Shown one piece after another: positions 54,565 to 64,000 of a stretch of DNA of 64,000 bases (positions within the stretch are counted from its first letter, which is position 1; the number at the start of each line of letters is the position of its first letter). This DNA is from Fremontodendron californicum (taxonomy: Eukaryota; Streptophyta; Magnoliopsida; Malvales; Malvaceae): positions 39,342,172 to 39,406,171 of the forward strand of contig JAULJL010000004.1 of assembly GCA_030761205.1 (NCBI GenBank), given 5' to 3'. The position numbers and the translations under genes were made by a program. The notes below the pieces were generated by a model, which was given only the letters and a program-made list of their open reading frames with translations, did not search any database and had not been told where the DNA came from.

Positions 54565-57114
54565 ATGCTTTCATACCACTCAAGAGCGGATTTTCTGAAA
54601 CTTAACCTCTACCCAGGCCTTAGTTTGCTTTCTTCTTTGGAGGTATGCTGCATTTGACGTTATATTTTGCTTCCCTATACTGCATATTTGGCTAATTGAA
54701 TTATTGTTGAAGTTGCAGTTGTTAAATATTGTTGTTACTTACTGAGAGAATGTGAATTGAAGCTTCAATTCATGAACAATAGAATAGGGTTAAGAAGCTA
54801 ACAATAGAATAGTTGATTAAAACTTAAACCAGTTGGTAAATCATAAATGTTTATCCTTATTTAACACATAGCAATATTTTGTAAATTTAACTTTTTGCTT
54901 GAACCTAAGAGTAGATTTTAGGAGTTTTTCTTTCAAAGTTTTTCTTTTTCTTTCAGCTTGATTTGGTTAATCCTACATCATAGTTCAAATTAAAAGACTA
55001 ATCAAATTAGTTTATAAATCATTTGAAAATAATCTAACTATAAATGTCTTAGAGCTGACAAGTTCTAACTCTTAGTATGTTTATTGTTGGCATTGGTGCT
55101 TTCTGCAGCATAGTTGTAGTAAACTCAAACTTCAGTCAGAGCCTAGAGCTCCATCGAGAAAGTTTCATCAACCACGTGCACTGGTTGTTAGATGTGATCA
55201 CCCTCAAAATGCAGACTTGCCTCGCTATTATTCGAAGAAAGAGAAAAAGCCTTTCCCTGTACCCGTAGTGGAGCTGAGGCGAGCTGCTAGGGAGAGGTTC
55301 AAGAAGAGCAAAGGCCAACCTAAAAAACCAGTTCCACCTCCAAAGAATGGCTTAATTGTTAAAAGTCTGGTACCCATTGCCTACGATGTGCTGAATGCAA
55401 GGGTTACATTAATTAACAATCTCAAGAAACTCTTGAAGGTGGTGAAAGTTCATGCTTGTGGGTAATTTTCTCCCTCTTCTGTGCTTATTTCCCTATGAAC
55501 ATCTCTGATATAGGACAGAGACAACCTTGCACCCAGTTATTATTCACAAAAGCATGGTGTTTTTAGGGACAACTAACCTCTTTCACTCTAATGTAACAGT
55601 ATAGGCCTATGAAATAATGTTTGCATTTGGCATCAACAAATTTCTTACTACCAGTTTTTCATTCTATTATTGATCCATCTGGCACCAATTTTTACAATAA
55701 GGTTGACAAGTGCCATATATGCCGTTTGGCTGTCAGAGAGGTGCTAGCACGGAAATTTAATGTTCTCACTGAGATTAAGTAGTAACCATGTAACATACCA
55801 TGGCTGATTAGTGATTACTATTACCTCCTGCTTTTCCTTGATAATTTTAGATAAGTGGCTTATGATCTATGTAGTGCACCCTTTTGCATGGGATGCATTT
55901 AATACTGCACAAGTTATTTTAGCCAAGTCTTGTAAGCCAATTCTTGATATTGTAGTAGTTATTTTAGCCAAGTTCTCATCTGCACATCTACAAGCTTGTA
56001 ATAACACTGAGAGAAAGAATCATTTAAATTGATTGAAAACTTGGAATGGCAAAAATTTAATCATAAGGACAAGGTTTTACATTTATAAACGTCCCCTGTC
56101 ATTAGATGCATGTAATGTGAATGACTATTCTTGCACGATTGCACGCCATGTTTGTTAAGTAAATAGACTTGATTTCTTTCTGGTCATAATCAGAGCTCAC
56201 TAGTTTTTCTAAATTAATTTTCAGCCCCTGAATGTGTTTAGGTAGTATGCTGTAGTGGTCTCTTAATCTGACATTTTTGCAGGTATTGTAATGAAATTCA
56301 TGTTGGTCCTGTGGGGCATCCATTCAAGTCATGTAGGGGTCACCATGCTTCCATCCGCAAGGGCCTTCATGAATGGACATATGCAACTGTTGAAGATGTA
56401 TTCTTGCCTGTTGATGCCTACCATCTATATGATCGCCTTGGAAAGCGCATACGTCATGATCAGAGATTCTCAATTCCTCGGATTCCAGCAGTAGTTGAGC
56501 TCTGCATCCAAGCTGGTGTCGATGTTCCTGAATTTCCAACAAAGAGGAGAAGAAAGCCAATCATTCGTATTGGGAAAAATGAATTCGTTGATGCTGATGA
56601 AAGTGAACTACCAGATCCTGTCCCAGAAGTTCCCTTGAAACCAATATTGTCTGAAATACCGGATTCAGAAATAGTAGCTCCTCGTGATGAAGAGGAAACA
56701 GTCTTGCTTGCTGAGGAAACACTCCAAGCATGGGAACAGATGAGGAGAGGAGCCAAGAAGCTAATGAGGATGTATCCTGTGAGGGTTTGTGGATATTGCC
56801 CGGAGGTGCATGTGGGTCCATCTGGACACAAAGCACAGAACTGTGGCGCCCACAAGCACCAGCAACGAAACGGGCAACATGGTTGGCAAGCAGCAGTGCT
56901 GGATGACTTCATACCTCCAAGATATGTCTGGCATGTCCACGATGTGAACGGACCGCCATTGCAGCGGGAGCTCAGGTCTTTCTATGGGCAAGCCCCTGCT
57001 GTAGTGGAAATTTGTGTGCAGGCTGGTGCTGCTGTGCCTGATCAATATAAACCAACCATGAGGTTGGATATTGGGATCCCCACCAACCTTAAGGAAGCTG
57101 AAATGGTAGTTTGA
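54565..57114 (+). CDS. APO2: APO protein 2-like, plastid
   Basis: Three exons, 54565-54642, 55109-55461 and 56283-57114, phases closing to 420 residues. APO proteins are plant-specific plastid RNA-binding proteins; APO1 promotes splicing of plastid group II introns and photosystem I build-up, and APO2 is its paralogue. After a transit peptide (MLSYHSRADFLKLNLYPG...) comes HPQNADLPRYYSKKEKKPFP. Two repeated zinc-binding motifs follow: ACGYCNEIHVGPVGHPFKSC (about 142-162) and VCGYCPEVHVGPSGHKAQNC (about 311-331), each followed by an HxW-containing block (KGLHEWTY, GQHGWQA). The end KEAEMVV is the same as in Arabidopsis APO2 as I remember it. The ATG at 54565 is the first one giving a transit peptide. 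Confidence 0.92.
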
Positions 57115-57750
57115 GATTGAGCCTTTGAGGATCTTCACCCTTTATTCGTATTCTTCATTTCCATATAAAATGCAAAATGTAATTGAATATTTATATCGAA
57201 ATGAAATGATGCAAAATTCTTTTCATAAGATGGTTATGATTGTTATGGGTTTTGTTCTCTACTTGTATTGATAGCTGTCACTACTCACACCTTTGCATCC
57301 TGATTTGATGGTGTGTTTCATTTCTCTTTGTTTCTGCTTAATGATTAAAAAAAAAAAAAAACTCGAGGAAAAATAACTTAAAAGATACTATATGATATAT
57401 ATGTGTTATAATCCCTTGAATGATTAGTTTAATTATGTTAAGGAATAGAATAGCATACAGGGTATATTGGTTTCTCGTTTTGCAACAATTGCTGGTATTC
57501 ACCATAGATGGGAGTCTTGTGCCCCATAACTTCGGGAACTACTTCAACCAGTAAACTGCCACGTGTCATTAACCCCCATAACTTCTCAATGTGGATTCTC
57601 TGCGTGTCAATTATTCATTAACAGGCTCCTATTTTTCTTGCCACCCTCATGTTTCCCTTTAAATTTCTCCTGTAACGTAGAAATGAAACATCATTAAAAG
57701 AAAGAGAAAAAAACAGATAGAGAGAAAAGAGTACCAAGTATAACGCAATT
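57115..57750. other. APO2 3' region and upstream region of the small membrane protein
   Basis: An A-run at 57347-57361 and AT-rich spacer. The right 200 bp are the presumed promoter of the gene at 57751. Confidence 0.45.
57559..57567 (+). promoter_or_regulatory. ABRE/G-box CCACGTGTC
   Basis: CCACGTGTC lies about 190 bp upstream of the start codon of the 72-residue membrane protein. The motif is the classic ABA-response element bound by bZIP factors. A second half-like CTGCGTGTC lies 40 bp downstream. Function not shown. Confidence 0.4.
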
Positions 57751-57969
57751 ATGGCAGGACCAGACCAAGCAGCGCAACATTCAACAGAAGTACTTCACCA
57801 GACTAGAAAAGGACCATCTCCAGTGAAAATGGCCGTAGGTGGTGTTGCCATTGCTGCCACCATTGGTTACTTTGTCTTGTATTCCAAGAAGAAACCTGAA
57901 GCCTCTGCCCTCGACGTGGCAAAAGTCATTGCCGGTGTTGCCAAGCCTGAGAACACCCGACCAAGCTAG
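57751..57969 (+). CDS. Small single-span membrane protein, 72 residues, unknown function
   Basis: Single exon. The protein starts with a hydrophilic region (MAGPDQAAQHSTEVLHQTRK), has one hydrophobic span MAVGGVAIAATIGYFVLYS (about 27-45) followed by positive KKK, and ends in ALDVAKVIAGVAKPENTRPS. A leader rich in GA precedes the ATG, and an ABRE-like box lies 190 bp upstream. The lysines after the span suggest a cytosol- or matrix-facing tail. I recall similar short plant proteins without assigned function. It is likely real because the frame shows a coherent topology and sits alone between two stop-rich spacers. Confidence 0.72.
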   Translation: MAGPDQAAQHSTEVLHQTRKGPSPVKMAVGGVAIAATIGYFVLYSKKKPEASALDVAKVIAGVAKPENTRPS

Positions 57970-58947
57970 TTGATTACATTTTACCAACTTCCATCATCTG
58001 CTTCATGCATCAAAACTTCCCTTTCTTACTTTTCAACATTTTTCTTATCAACTTTCTTAATTTGTTCTCGTATAGTTTTAAAGGGTTTGTTGTAATCCCT
58101 TACGATTGAGAACAAACCAGCATATGTAAATGAATTATGCTGTTCCAGACAGATAGCATATAGGATGTTCCTTTCTTTTATTAGTATTAACATTTTAAAT
58201 AGCAAATCATCCTATGAGATTTGATGATCTAGCTTCCGTTCATGTACAAGTATTACCCCTTGTCTAATTTTCCATTTCTTTTATACTTCAATCGTTCAAT
58301 TTGTATTATTGACAAGTTGCACGAGAGATTATAATCTGCATCCACCTGGTCAAGCCAGGCAACTAGATCATTCATTAAATGACTGTTCACCACCTCATTA
58401 CAATTGCCTCATTTTTTTTGGATAAGTAAGTTACAATTGCCTCATTGAAGAACATAGCACCATGATAATTTTTCCTGGAATTTCATGAATATAATAAGCT
58501 TTTGAAGTCCAGTTGGACCTCTCCTGGTTACTTCTTGTTGATATTATTAAAATTAAACTTTGTCGGAAAAAAATGTTTGATGTAAAACTCAGTTCAGACT
58601 AGTAATTCTCGTAAGATTTCAACAAGTTCCTTGAATCAAAGTCTTGAAGAATAAGGAAGAAAAAATTATTTGGAAAAACAGAGCCAAGCAGAGATCAAGG
58701 AAGTGGGAGCCCAGTAGAACCCCAGGTCCAAGCATATAGTAGTATTAATTAGATTCAAGCTGTGGGCTGAGTTAAGTTTGGGGCCTCGAACAATTTCATA
58801 CGTGATCGATGACAGAAAGGCAAAAGAATAACCTTGAAATAGACAAATCTATTCGCCACTTGCCCCCCGCCCACCTACCACTTAACAAAATATTTTGCAT
58901 CAACCCAAATTTCCCACATTCTTTTCAGTTCCTTTTTCTCACTCATC
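57970..58947. other. Spacer upstream of the acyltransferase gene
   Basis: 3' untranslated region of the small protein and promoter of the acyltransferase gene. No gene or bounded repeat recognised. Confidence 0.5.
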
Positions 58948-61433
58948 ATGGAACTCGCTTCCCTCCCTTCTCTCCCTCTCTGTAAGATACGTATATCTAT
59001 ATTTTCCCATATACGTATTTGTATTGTTCTTCATATGTATTGATTCTGTTTTTTTTTTTTTTTTCTTTCCAGGTTACCCAAAGCCCAGGAGTTCTTCTAC
59101 GTTGCCTTTCTTGCCGGTAAGTTTTTTGTTGTTGTTGTTGTGTCTATCTGTTTGGTTCCGAAGAACATAGAGGGAAAATCTGGTTGTATCGGGTAAAGTT
59201 GAGTGAACTTCACGGGTTCTTAATAGAGGGAAAGCTTTTTCACCAAAGTTTCAGCTTTTATGGATTTTCTTGATCTTTTTCAATTTGAAATGATTTAATC
59301 AATTTTTCATCATTAAAGAACATATGCCTACAGTGTTTCAGGTGGATGCTATAATTGGAGAAAGTTTAAAATTTTGAGAAGATTTCGTTTTTTCTTTTTC
59401 CTTTATATGCCCTAATAATTTACTTTATGACAGTGTTCTTAATATATTGCTTAATGCAGTTTTGTGATCGTAAAGGAGCTTATTTTGGCTACTCTCTGTG
59501 TAAACGGTTAACTTTGAGAAATTCATATAACTGTAAGTTAATTTTTACTAAGGCTACGTTTTTTATGTTTGATTGATGCTGTAACATTTGGATACACTGT
59601 ATAATTTCTGCAAAGTGATTATTTGTTCATTTAGGATATTTTTAAAATATATTAATGGATTCTTGTTTTGGGTTTAAATTGTTCTTGTAATTTAGTATAA
59701 ATGGTTATTTAGTGGTGGATATTTAGTTAGGGATTTGGTATTTCATATATGTATAAATAAGTATTTTTTTTTTCTTTATGGAGGTTTACATCATTGGCTT
59801 CTCTCCTTTATTTTGGCAGCTGCTCAAAATAACTTTTTGCATATTACAAGGACGCATGATGGTGAACCTCGGTGTTATTTTAGTCCAAATGAGGGTTTAT
59901 ATAGATCATATTCGAATAGTAAATTATATAACCAGAACAAATTGTCCAGAAACATAGCAGCGAAATCTGAACTTGCTGGGATTGGGACGCCTGATGCTGC
60001 CGGTTCTTTATCAGGTTTTCATGGAAAGCTATTCAGTCATTGACCTATTTTAGTTTTCTTTTATTTTTTTTAACTCTTGCCCCTCACAATTTTATCTTTT
60101 CATCAAATTTCAAAATGCAGAAATTAAACTGTCTTCAAAAGTTAGAGGAGTATGCTTTTATGCTGTCACAGCTATTGCAGTCATTTTCGTGATTGGGTTT
60201 ATGATGGTGGCACACCCCTTTGTGCTCTTGTTTGATCGCTACAGAAGAAAAGCTCAGCATTTTATTGCCAAACTTTGGGCTACAGCAACTATTGCTCCAT
60301 TCTTTAAAATTGAGTATGAAGGATTGGAGAATTTGCCTTCATCGGATGCTCCTGCCGTATATGTTTCCAACCACCAGAGTTTTTTAGACATCTATGCACT
60401 TCTAACTCTTGGAAGAAGCTTCAAGTTCATCAGCAAGACTGGGATATTTCTTTATCCCATTATTGGCTGGGCTATGTCTATGATGGGTTTAATCCCATTA
60501 AAGCGCATGGACAGCAGAAGCCAGTTGGTATTCCCTTTTCGTTTTTCTGTTATCATTCTTGCAGTCGTTTCTGTTTAGCATGTCTACTTTAGATGGCAAT
60601 ATAGGATTAATCTGTTGTAATAATATCTTTTAGCTGGGCAGGTTTTGTTTATTTTTTTCTGTAGTATGGATTTGAATTCTATTACTTTTGTGCATGTAGG
60701 AGTGTCTTAAGAGATGTATGGATCTCATCGGGAATGGTGCCTCTGTCTTTTTCTTTCCAGAAGGCACACGGAGTAAGGATGGGAAATTAGGTGATTTTAA
60801 GGTGAGATCATGCTAGAATTCTTATTGTTTGTTTGGGTTGATTAAGTGCAATTACCAAGTAAACCATCAATAGAAACTTATACTGTATATCTTTTGTTTA
60901 GTGTTTAAGAACCGTTGATGAAAAGAAAGATACTTGCCTCTGTCATCTTCTTTGCACCCAGTGGGATCATTTGCATCATTTTAGATTGATAACAAACGCC
61001 ATTGTCCAATATTCTAGTCATTAAATCAATCACAAAATCCGTGATAGGGCTCTCAGAAGTACCGCGGAATACTTCTGAGTCTTGATTTTATAATTGTCAA
61101 ATATCTGACTTTATCTCTCTCTCATATATTGATGATAGGAAGCCATTATGGAAAATCAGGAAGATTTTAAAATGTCACTATTTATTCAAAAGCTCATTGT
61201 TTTATCTTGATTTTAATTATCAGAAAGGTGCATTCAGTGTTGCAGCAAAAACTGGAGTGCCTGTCATTCCTATGACTTTAATTGGCACAGGCAAAATCAT
61301 GCCTGCAGGAATGGAAGGGGTCATAAATTCAGGATCTGTGAAAGTTGTTATTCATAAACCGATCGAAGGAAGTGATCCAGAAATATTACGCCAAGTAGCT
61401 AGAAACACGATTTTACATACACTTAAGCGCTGA
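58948..61433 (+). CDS. LPAT1/ATS2: Plastid 1-acyl-sn-glycerol-3-phosphate acyltransferase
   Basis: Makes phosphatidic acid from lysophosphatidic acid in the chloroplast envelope, the second acylation of the prokaryotic glycerolipid pathway. Seven exons: 58948-58981, 59073-59116, 59460-59532, 59820-60014, 60121-60527, 60700-60801, 61224-61433, phases closing to 354 residues, very close to Arabidopsis ATS2. The first 100 residues are a transit peptide. A membrane span (VCFYAVTAIAVIFVIGFMMV) lies at about 126-145. The acyltransferase motifs follow in order: NHQSFLD (His200, Asp205; HX4D), KTGIFLYPIIGW, GLIPLKR, FPEGTRSKDGKLGDFK (about 270-285) and VPVIPMTLIGTG. The start MELASLPSLPLC is coded by a 34-bp exon. 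Confidence 0.94.
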
Positions 61434-62061
61434 GGCTGAGAAAGTGGCCGCGATGACTCTGTTTGATTTTATAGCTAAAACTTAATCCTTTATTTGCTGA
61501 TTTGAGGAACATGATTGAAAGGTACAAAAAGGCACCTTTCATCAAAATTGTGCTTGTGTTTTTGTTCATATTTTTTTTGGCAAAAAAGATGTTATTGTGC
61601 AGTCTTTTTCTCCCATCTTTCTGATTTTAGAATTCTATATATGTTTCTCTTTCGTAAAGTGACATCTCGTGATAAACAAACTTAATCCTTTATTGCTGAT
61701 TTTGCACTGTTAGAAGTCAGTAATGAGATTGATAAAATGTTTTTGACATCAGGATGTTGTTTTTTTTCCTTCAAGTATGATTTGTTCTATGCTGAACAAA
61801 ACTTTCTGATGTTGAACCGGTTTTCTGCAGGTTTTGTAATTCTGAACTAGCACCATTTAGTTATATGTGATCAACTGCTGGCTTTAGTCACTTCCATTTT
61901 TGCACCTAACAGACTTTGAGGTTGTATCTGATTCTGGGACCTTGGAGGGATCTCATGTTTCCGATGGATGATTTTCTGCAATCCCGACGGTAACAGTTAA
62001 CAATGAAGTTGGCCAAGCTACAGCCCTTAAGTTGGCATCAAAATTTTCTTTTCATATCATG
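61434..62061. other. Acyltransferase 3' region and spacer
   Basis: 3' untranslated region, including a partial repeat of CTTAATCCTTTATTKCTGATTT (61482-61504 and 61681-61702). No gene. Confidence 0.5.
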
Positions 62062-62278
62062 TAGACATGGCAATTTATGTATCCGTATCGTATTCATGTA
62101 TTTTGTCATGTCATAATCGTGTTTAAGATATTTTATATTTATATAAACTTTGATACGTTAATAATTCGTATTATATAGATTTTGAGACATTCGTATATTC
62201 ATGTCGTGTTCGTGTTATTTTTTTGTGTTCGTGTTTTTAGTTATTTTTTCTGTATCGTGTTCAATATTGCCAGGTCTA
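62062..62278 (+). mobile_element. hAT-type MITE of the TAGACCTGGCAA family, well bounded
   Basis: 217 bp with ends TAGACATGGCAA and TTGCCAGGTCTA. It is flanked by ATATCATG (62054-62061) and ATATGATG (62279-62286), a 7-of-8 target duplication of hAT length. The interior holds TCGTGTTCGTGT and GATACGTTAATAATTCGTA blocks. No coding capacity. Two further copies are in this window (about 19735-19935 and 33740-33918). Confidence 0.85.
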
Positions 62279-62900
62279 ATATGATGTCTTGCATTTGTGG
62301 CCATTCTAGAGGAGAGTCCAACACAAAATTTTGCTGTCCCTGGATGTAAACTATTTTCCCAGACAATACTTGCAATTGGAGGCAATAAAATAAAAAGATA
62401 AATACTATGAAGAGGTCATATTCTCATGTCACTTTCTTTCTTTCATTCTTTTGTTCTTTTATGTATTATATAATGCCATGGCGGCTGGTAGAAGATAATG
62501 TAGTTAAACTTACTCTGGACCTGAAAATTAAGGTGGAAGTCCTGCAAGTGCAAAGCCATTGCCAGCCAATTCTAACTTAGTTGGCTGAATCCCTTTGATC
62601 ACGTTGATCTTTTCACCCGATTTTGGTCCCTTTGTTTATGTTTACGTTTTTATCAAACAATGACTTAATTTTTTTGGTACAAAAATTATCGTAATTTGAA
62701 AATAAAAATATTTAAATGTTGAAATTTAAAATTTAAATTTATTGAATGTTATTTTTGAAAGTTAATTACATGAATCCGAGTTAAATTTCGGATGAAGGAG
62801 ATTAATTATCTATCAATGTCCCAAGTAATCCATGGAAATGAAAAAGAGTAATTAAGAATAATAAAGCATATCCTTTCTGCCCCATAAATTTTTAATTTTT
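62279..62900. other. Intergenic, nothing recognised
   Basis: Spacer right of the MITE without a frame, RNA or clear repeat. Confidence 0.5.
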
Positions 62901-64000
62901 TAAGATTAAACCCTAGAGAATACCAATTCTACCTCTTTTTGGATTTTGCTCTCTCAATTTGAGGACGTCAAAAGCGACGACAGACATAAAGCCTAAAATT
63001 TAGGGTCAGTTTGGTCATTTTACCAATTTGACTCCCTTTCTCGTTTTTGTCGGGCTTTCTCGATAATGATATTTTCATCTTCCTATTTTCTTCCTCTCTC
63101 TCCGTTTTTTTTTTTTTTTTTTTTTCTCCTCTCTTCTTCTTCTTCAGTCGCACGGCGCCTAATTGTGAATCTATTTTTATTTTTAATTTATCTGTAATTT
63201 TTTTAATTCACTTTTGAAGTTAAACTTCAAGGATATCTCTGTGAGTCTTGCTTTCTCTCCTCTCAATTAATTTTCTTTGATATTAGTTCATAATAATATA
63301 CATAGAAATTTTTACTCTTTTTTTTTTTTTTTTTTTTTTTGCATTCTTAATTTTGCTTTATAGTTTTAAAGTTATCTGTTTTTTTCACTTTACTGTAGAA
63401 ATTATGCATTTTTTTGGTTTGATTTTGATGAGTTGAGGTTTGAACTAAGAATTCTGATCTAGAAGTTCACTTTGCTTTCTAATTAGTCGTTTCGTTGCGT
63501 TTTAGTGAATGTTTCATTCGATTAAGCGGTCAACGACAGGGATTAAATTGATTCTTAAAACACTGGAATTTTTGACAATACTTGAAAAGAGAAGCGAATC
63601 GATGAATCAAGTTTTACAGCCATTTTTTGGGGATCCAGTAATATAGCTAGAGAATTTAATCATTTTCTAGCAATTTTACTTACTAAAGATATAAGACCTA
63701 GGAAAGTGGAGATTTTTTATTGAAATTATGGTTGTTACTTGATTAGTAGATGAAGAGATGAAGTTTGCGGCTTTTTGGTAACTGTAGCAGAGGTGTGTTA
63801 GTTGAAATTCGGTTTGGCTTCTAAAGAGCGAGAGCAGATGCATTTGGTTGTTGAATTTCAAAAAGAGGATGTTAATTTGTGCTGTTGAGAAATATTAAAT
63901 TTTGATGCTTTATTGATGAAACTGCAAAATTCTAACTGCATAAGTTTAGGATCTTCAGGAGCATGCATTGAGTCGAGTGTGAATCCTTTTCACTGGAAGC
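62901..64000 (+). promoter_or_regulatory. Probable promoter and leader of a gene that starts beyond the window
   Basis: AAACCCTAG telo-box at about 62909. A long pyrimidine tract at about 63090-63145 (CTCTCTCTCCG, T-run, CTCCTCTCTTCTTCTTCTTC) follows, then CGCACGGCGCC, the usual make-up of a plant transcription start region. No convincing coding exon is reached before 64000, which would fit a long leader with an intron. The strand is inferred from the pyrimidine tract. Confidence 0.3.

Overview
This window is nuclear DNA of a flowering plant, almost certainly a eudicot. It has AT-rich spacers, many short GT-AG introns, single genes separated by kilobases, and proteins closest in my memory to Arabidopsis and other rosid genes. 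I cannot name the species. Eleven protein-coding genes of the host can be read with complete exon structures whose phases close. One further gene, broken by a frameshift, lies inside a transposable element. I see no complete tRNA or rRNA gene and no CRISPR array.

Layout. 1-1412: 5' end of a minus-strand LTR retrotransposon (start of gag, primer-binding site, LTR). 2396-2688: a tRNA-like (SINE-type) head and a short inverted-repeat element. 3035-7575: a 4.5-kb DNA element with about 375-440-bp terminal inverted repeats built from arrays of hairpins, flanked by a 7-bp repeat and carrying a plant mobile domain (MAIN-like) gene. 7.6-10.9 kb: AT-rich spacer with a MITE. 11.05-16.4 kb: ubiquitin-specific protease UBP23. 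21.8-24.3 kb: intronless LRR receptor-like kinase of the At2g24230 type. 28.0-29.5 kb: eIF5A. 30.6-33.5 kb: a BAHD (HCT-like) acyltransferase with a broken partial copy upstream. 34.2-35.3 kb (minus): F-box protein SKIP1. 37.8-38.1 kb (minus): RCI2/PMP3-type hydrophobic protein, split into two tiny exons. 39.1-41.8 kb: a two-finger U1/matrin-type zinc-finger protein. 43.0-44.9 kb (minus): an uncharacterised coiled-coil protein with four FDLNQ repeats. 48.3-48.9 kb: a solo LTR with a perfect target duplication. 49.6-52.6 kb: plastid YbaB-type protein (STIC2). 54.6-57.1 kb: APO2. 57.75 kb: a 72-residue single-span membrane protein. 58.9-61.4 kb: plastid lysophosphatidic acid acyltransferase (ATS2/LPAT1). 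The right edge looks like the promoter and leader of another gene.

The host genes do not form one pathway. They are housekeeping and regulatory genes in conserved order: the orthologues I recognise map, from memory, to three Arabidopsis segments (around At5g579-581, At2g240-242 and At4g305-306), which suggests an unfragmented ancestral block. Three plastid-targeted products (STIC2, APO2, ATS2) lie in the same orientation between 49.6 and 61.4 kb. The spacers are dense in short inverted-repeat elements, including about eight copies of one TIR family.

The most unusual object is the plant-mobile-domain element at 3035-7575. It combines hairpin-array TIRs, a perfect 30-bp palindrome with two inverted AACGG (mitotic MSA-type) cores just upstream of its TATA box, an intron made almost entirely of an AAT/ATAATAT satellite, and a coding region intact except for one single-base frameshift.
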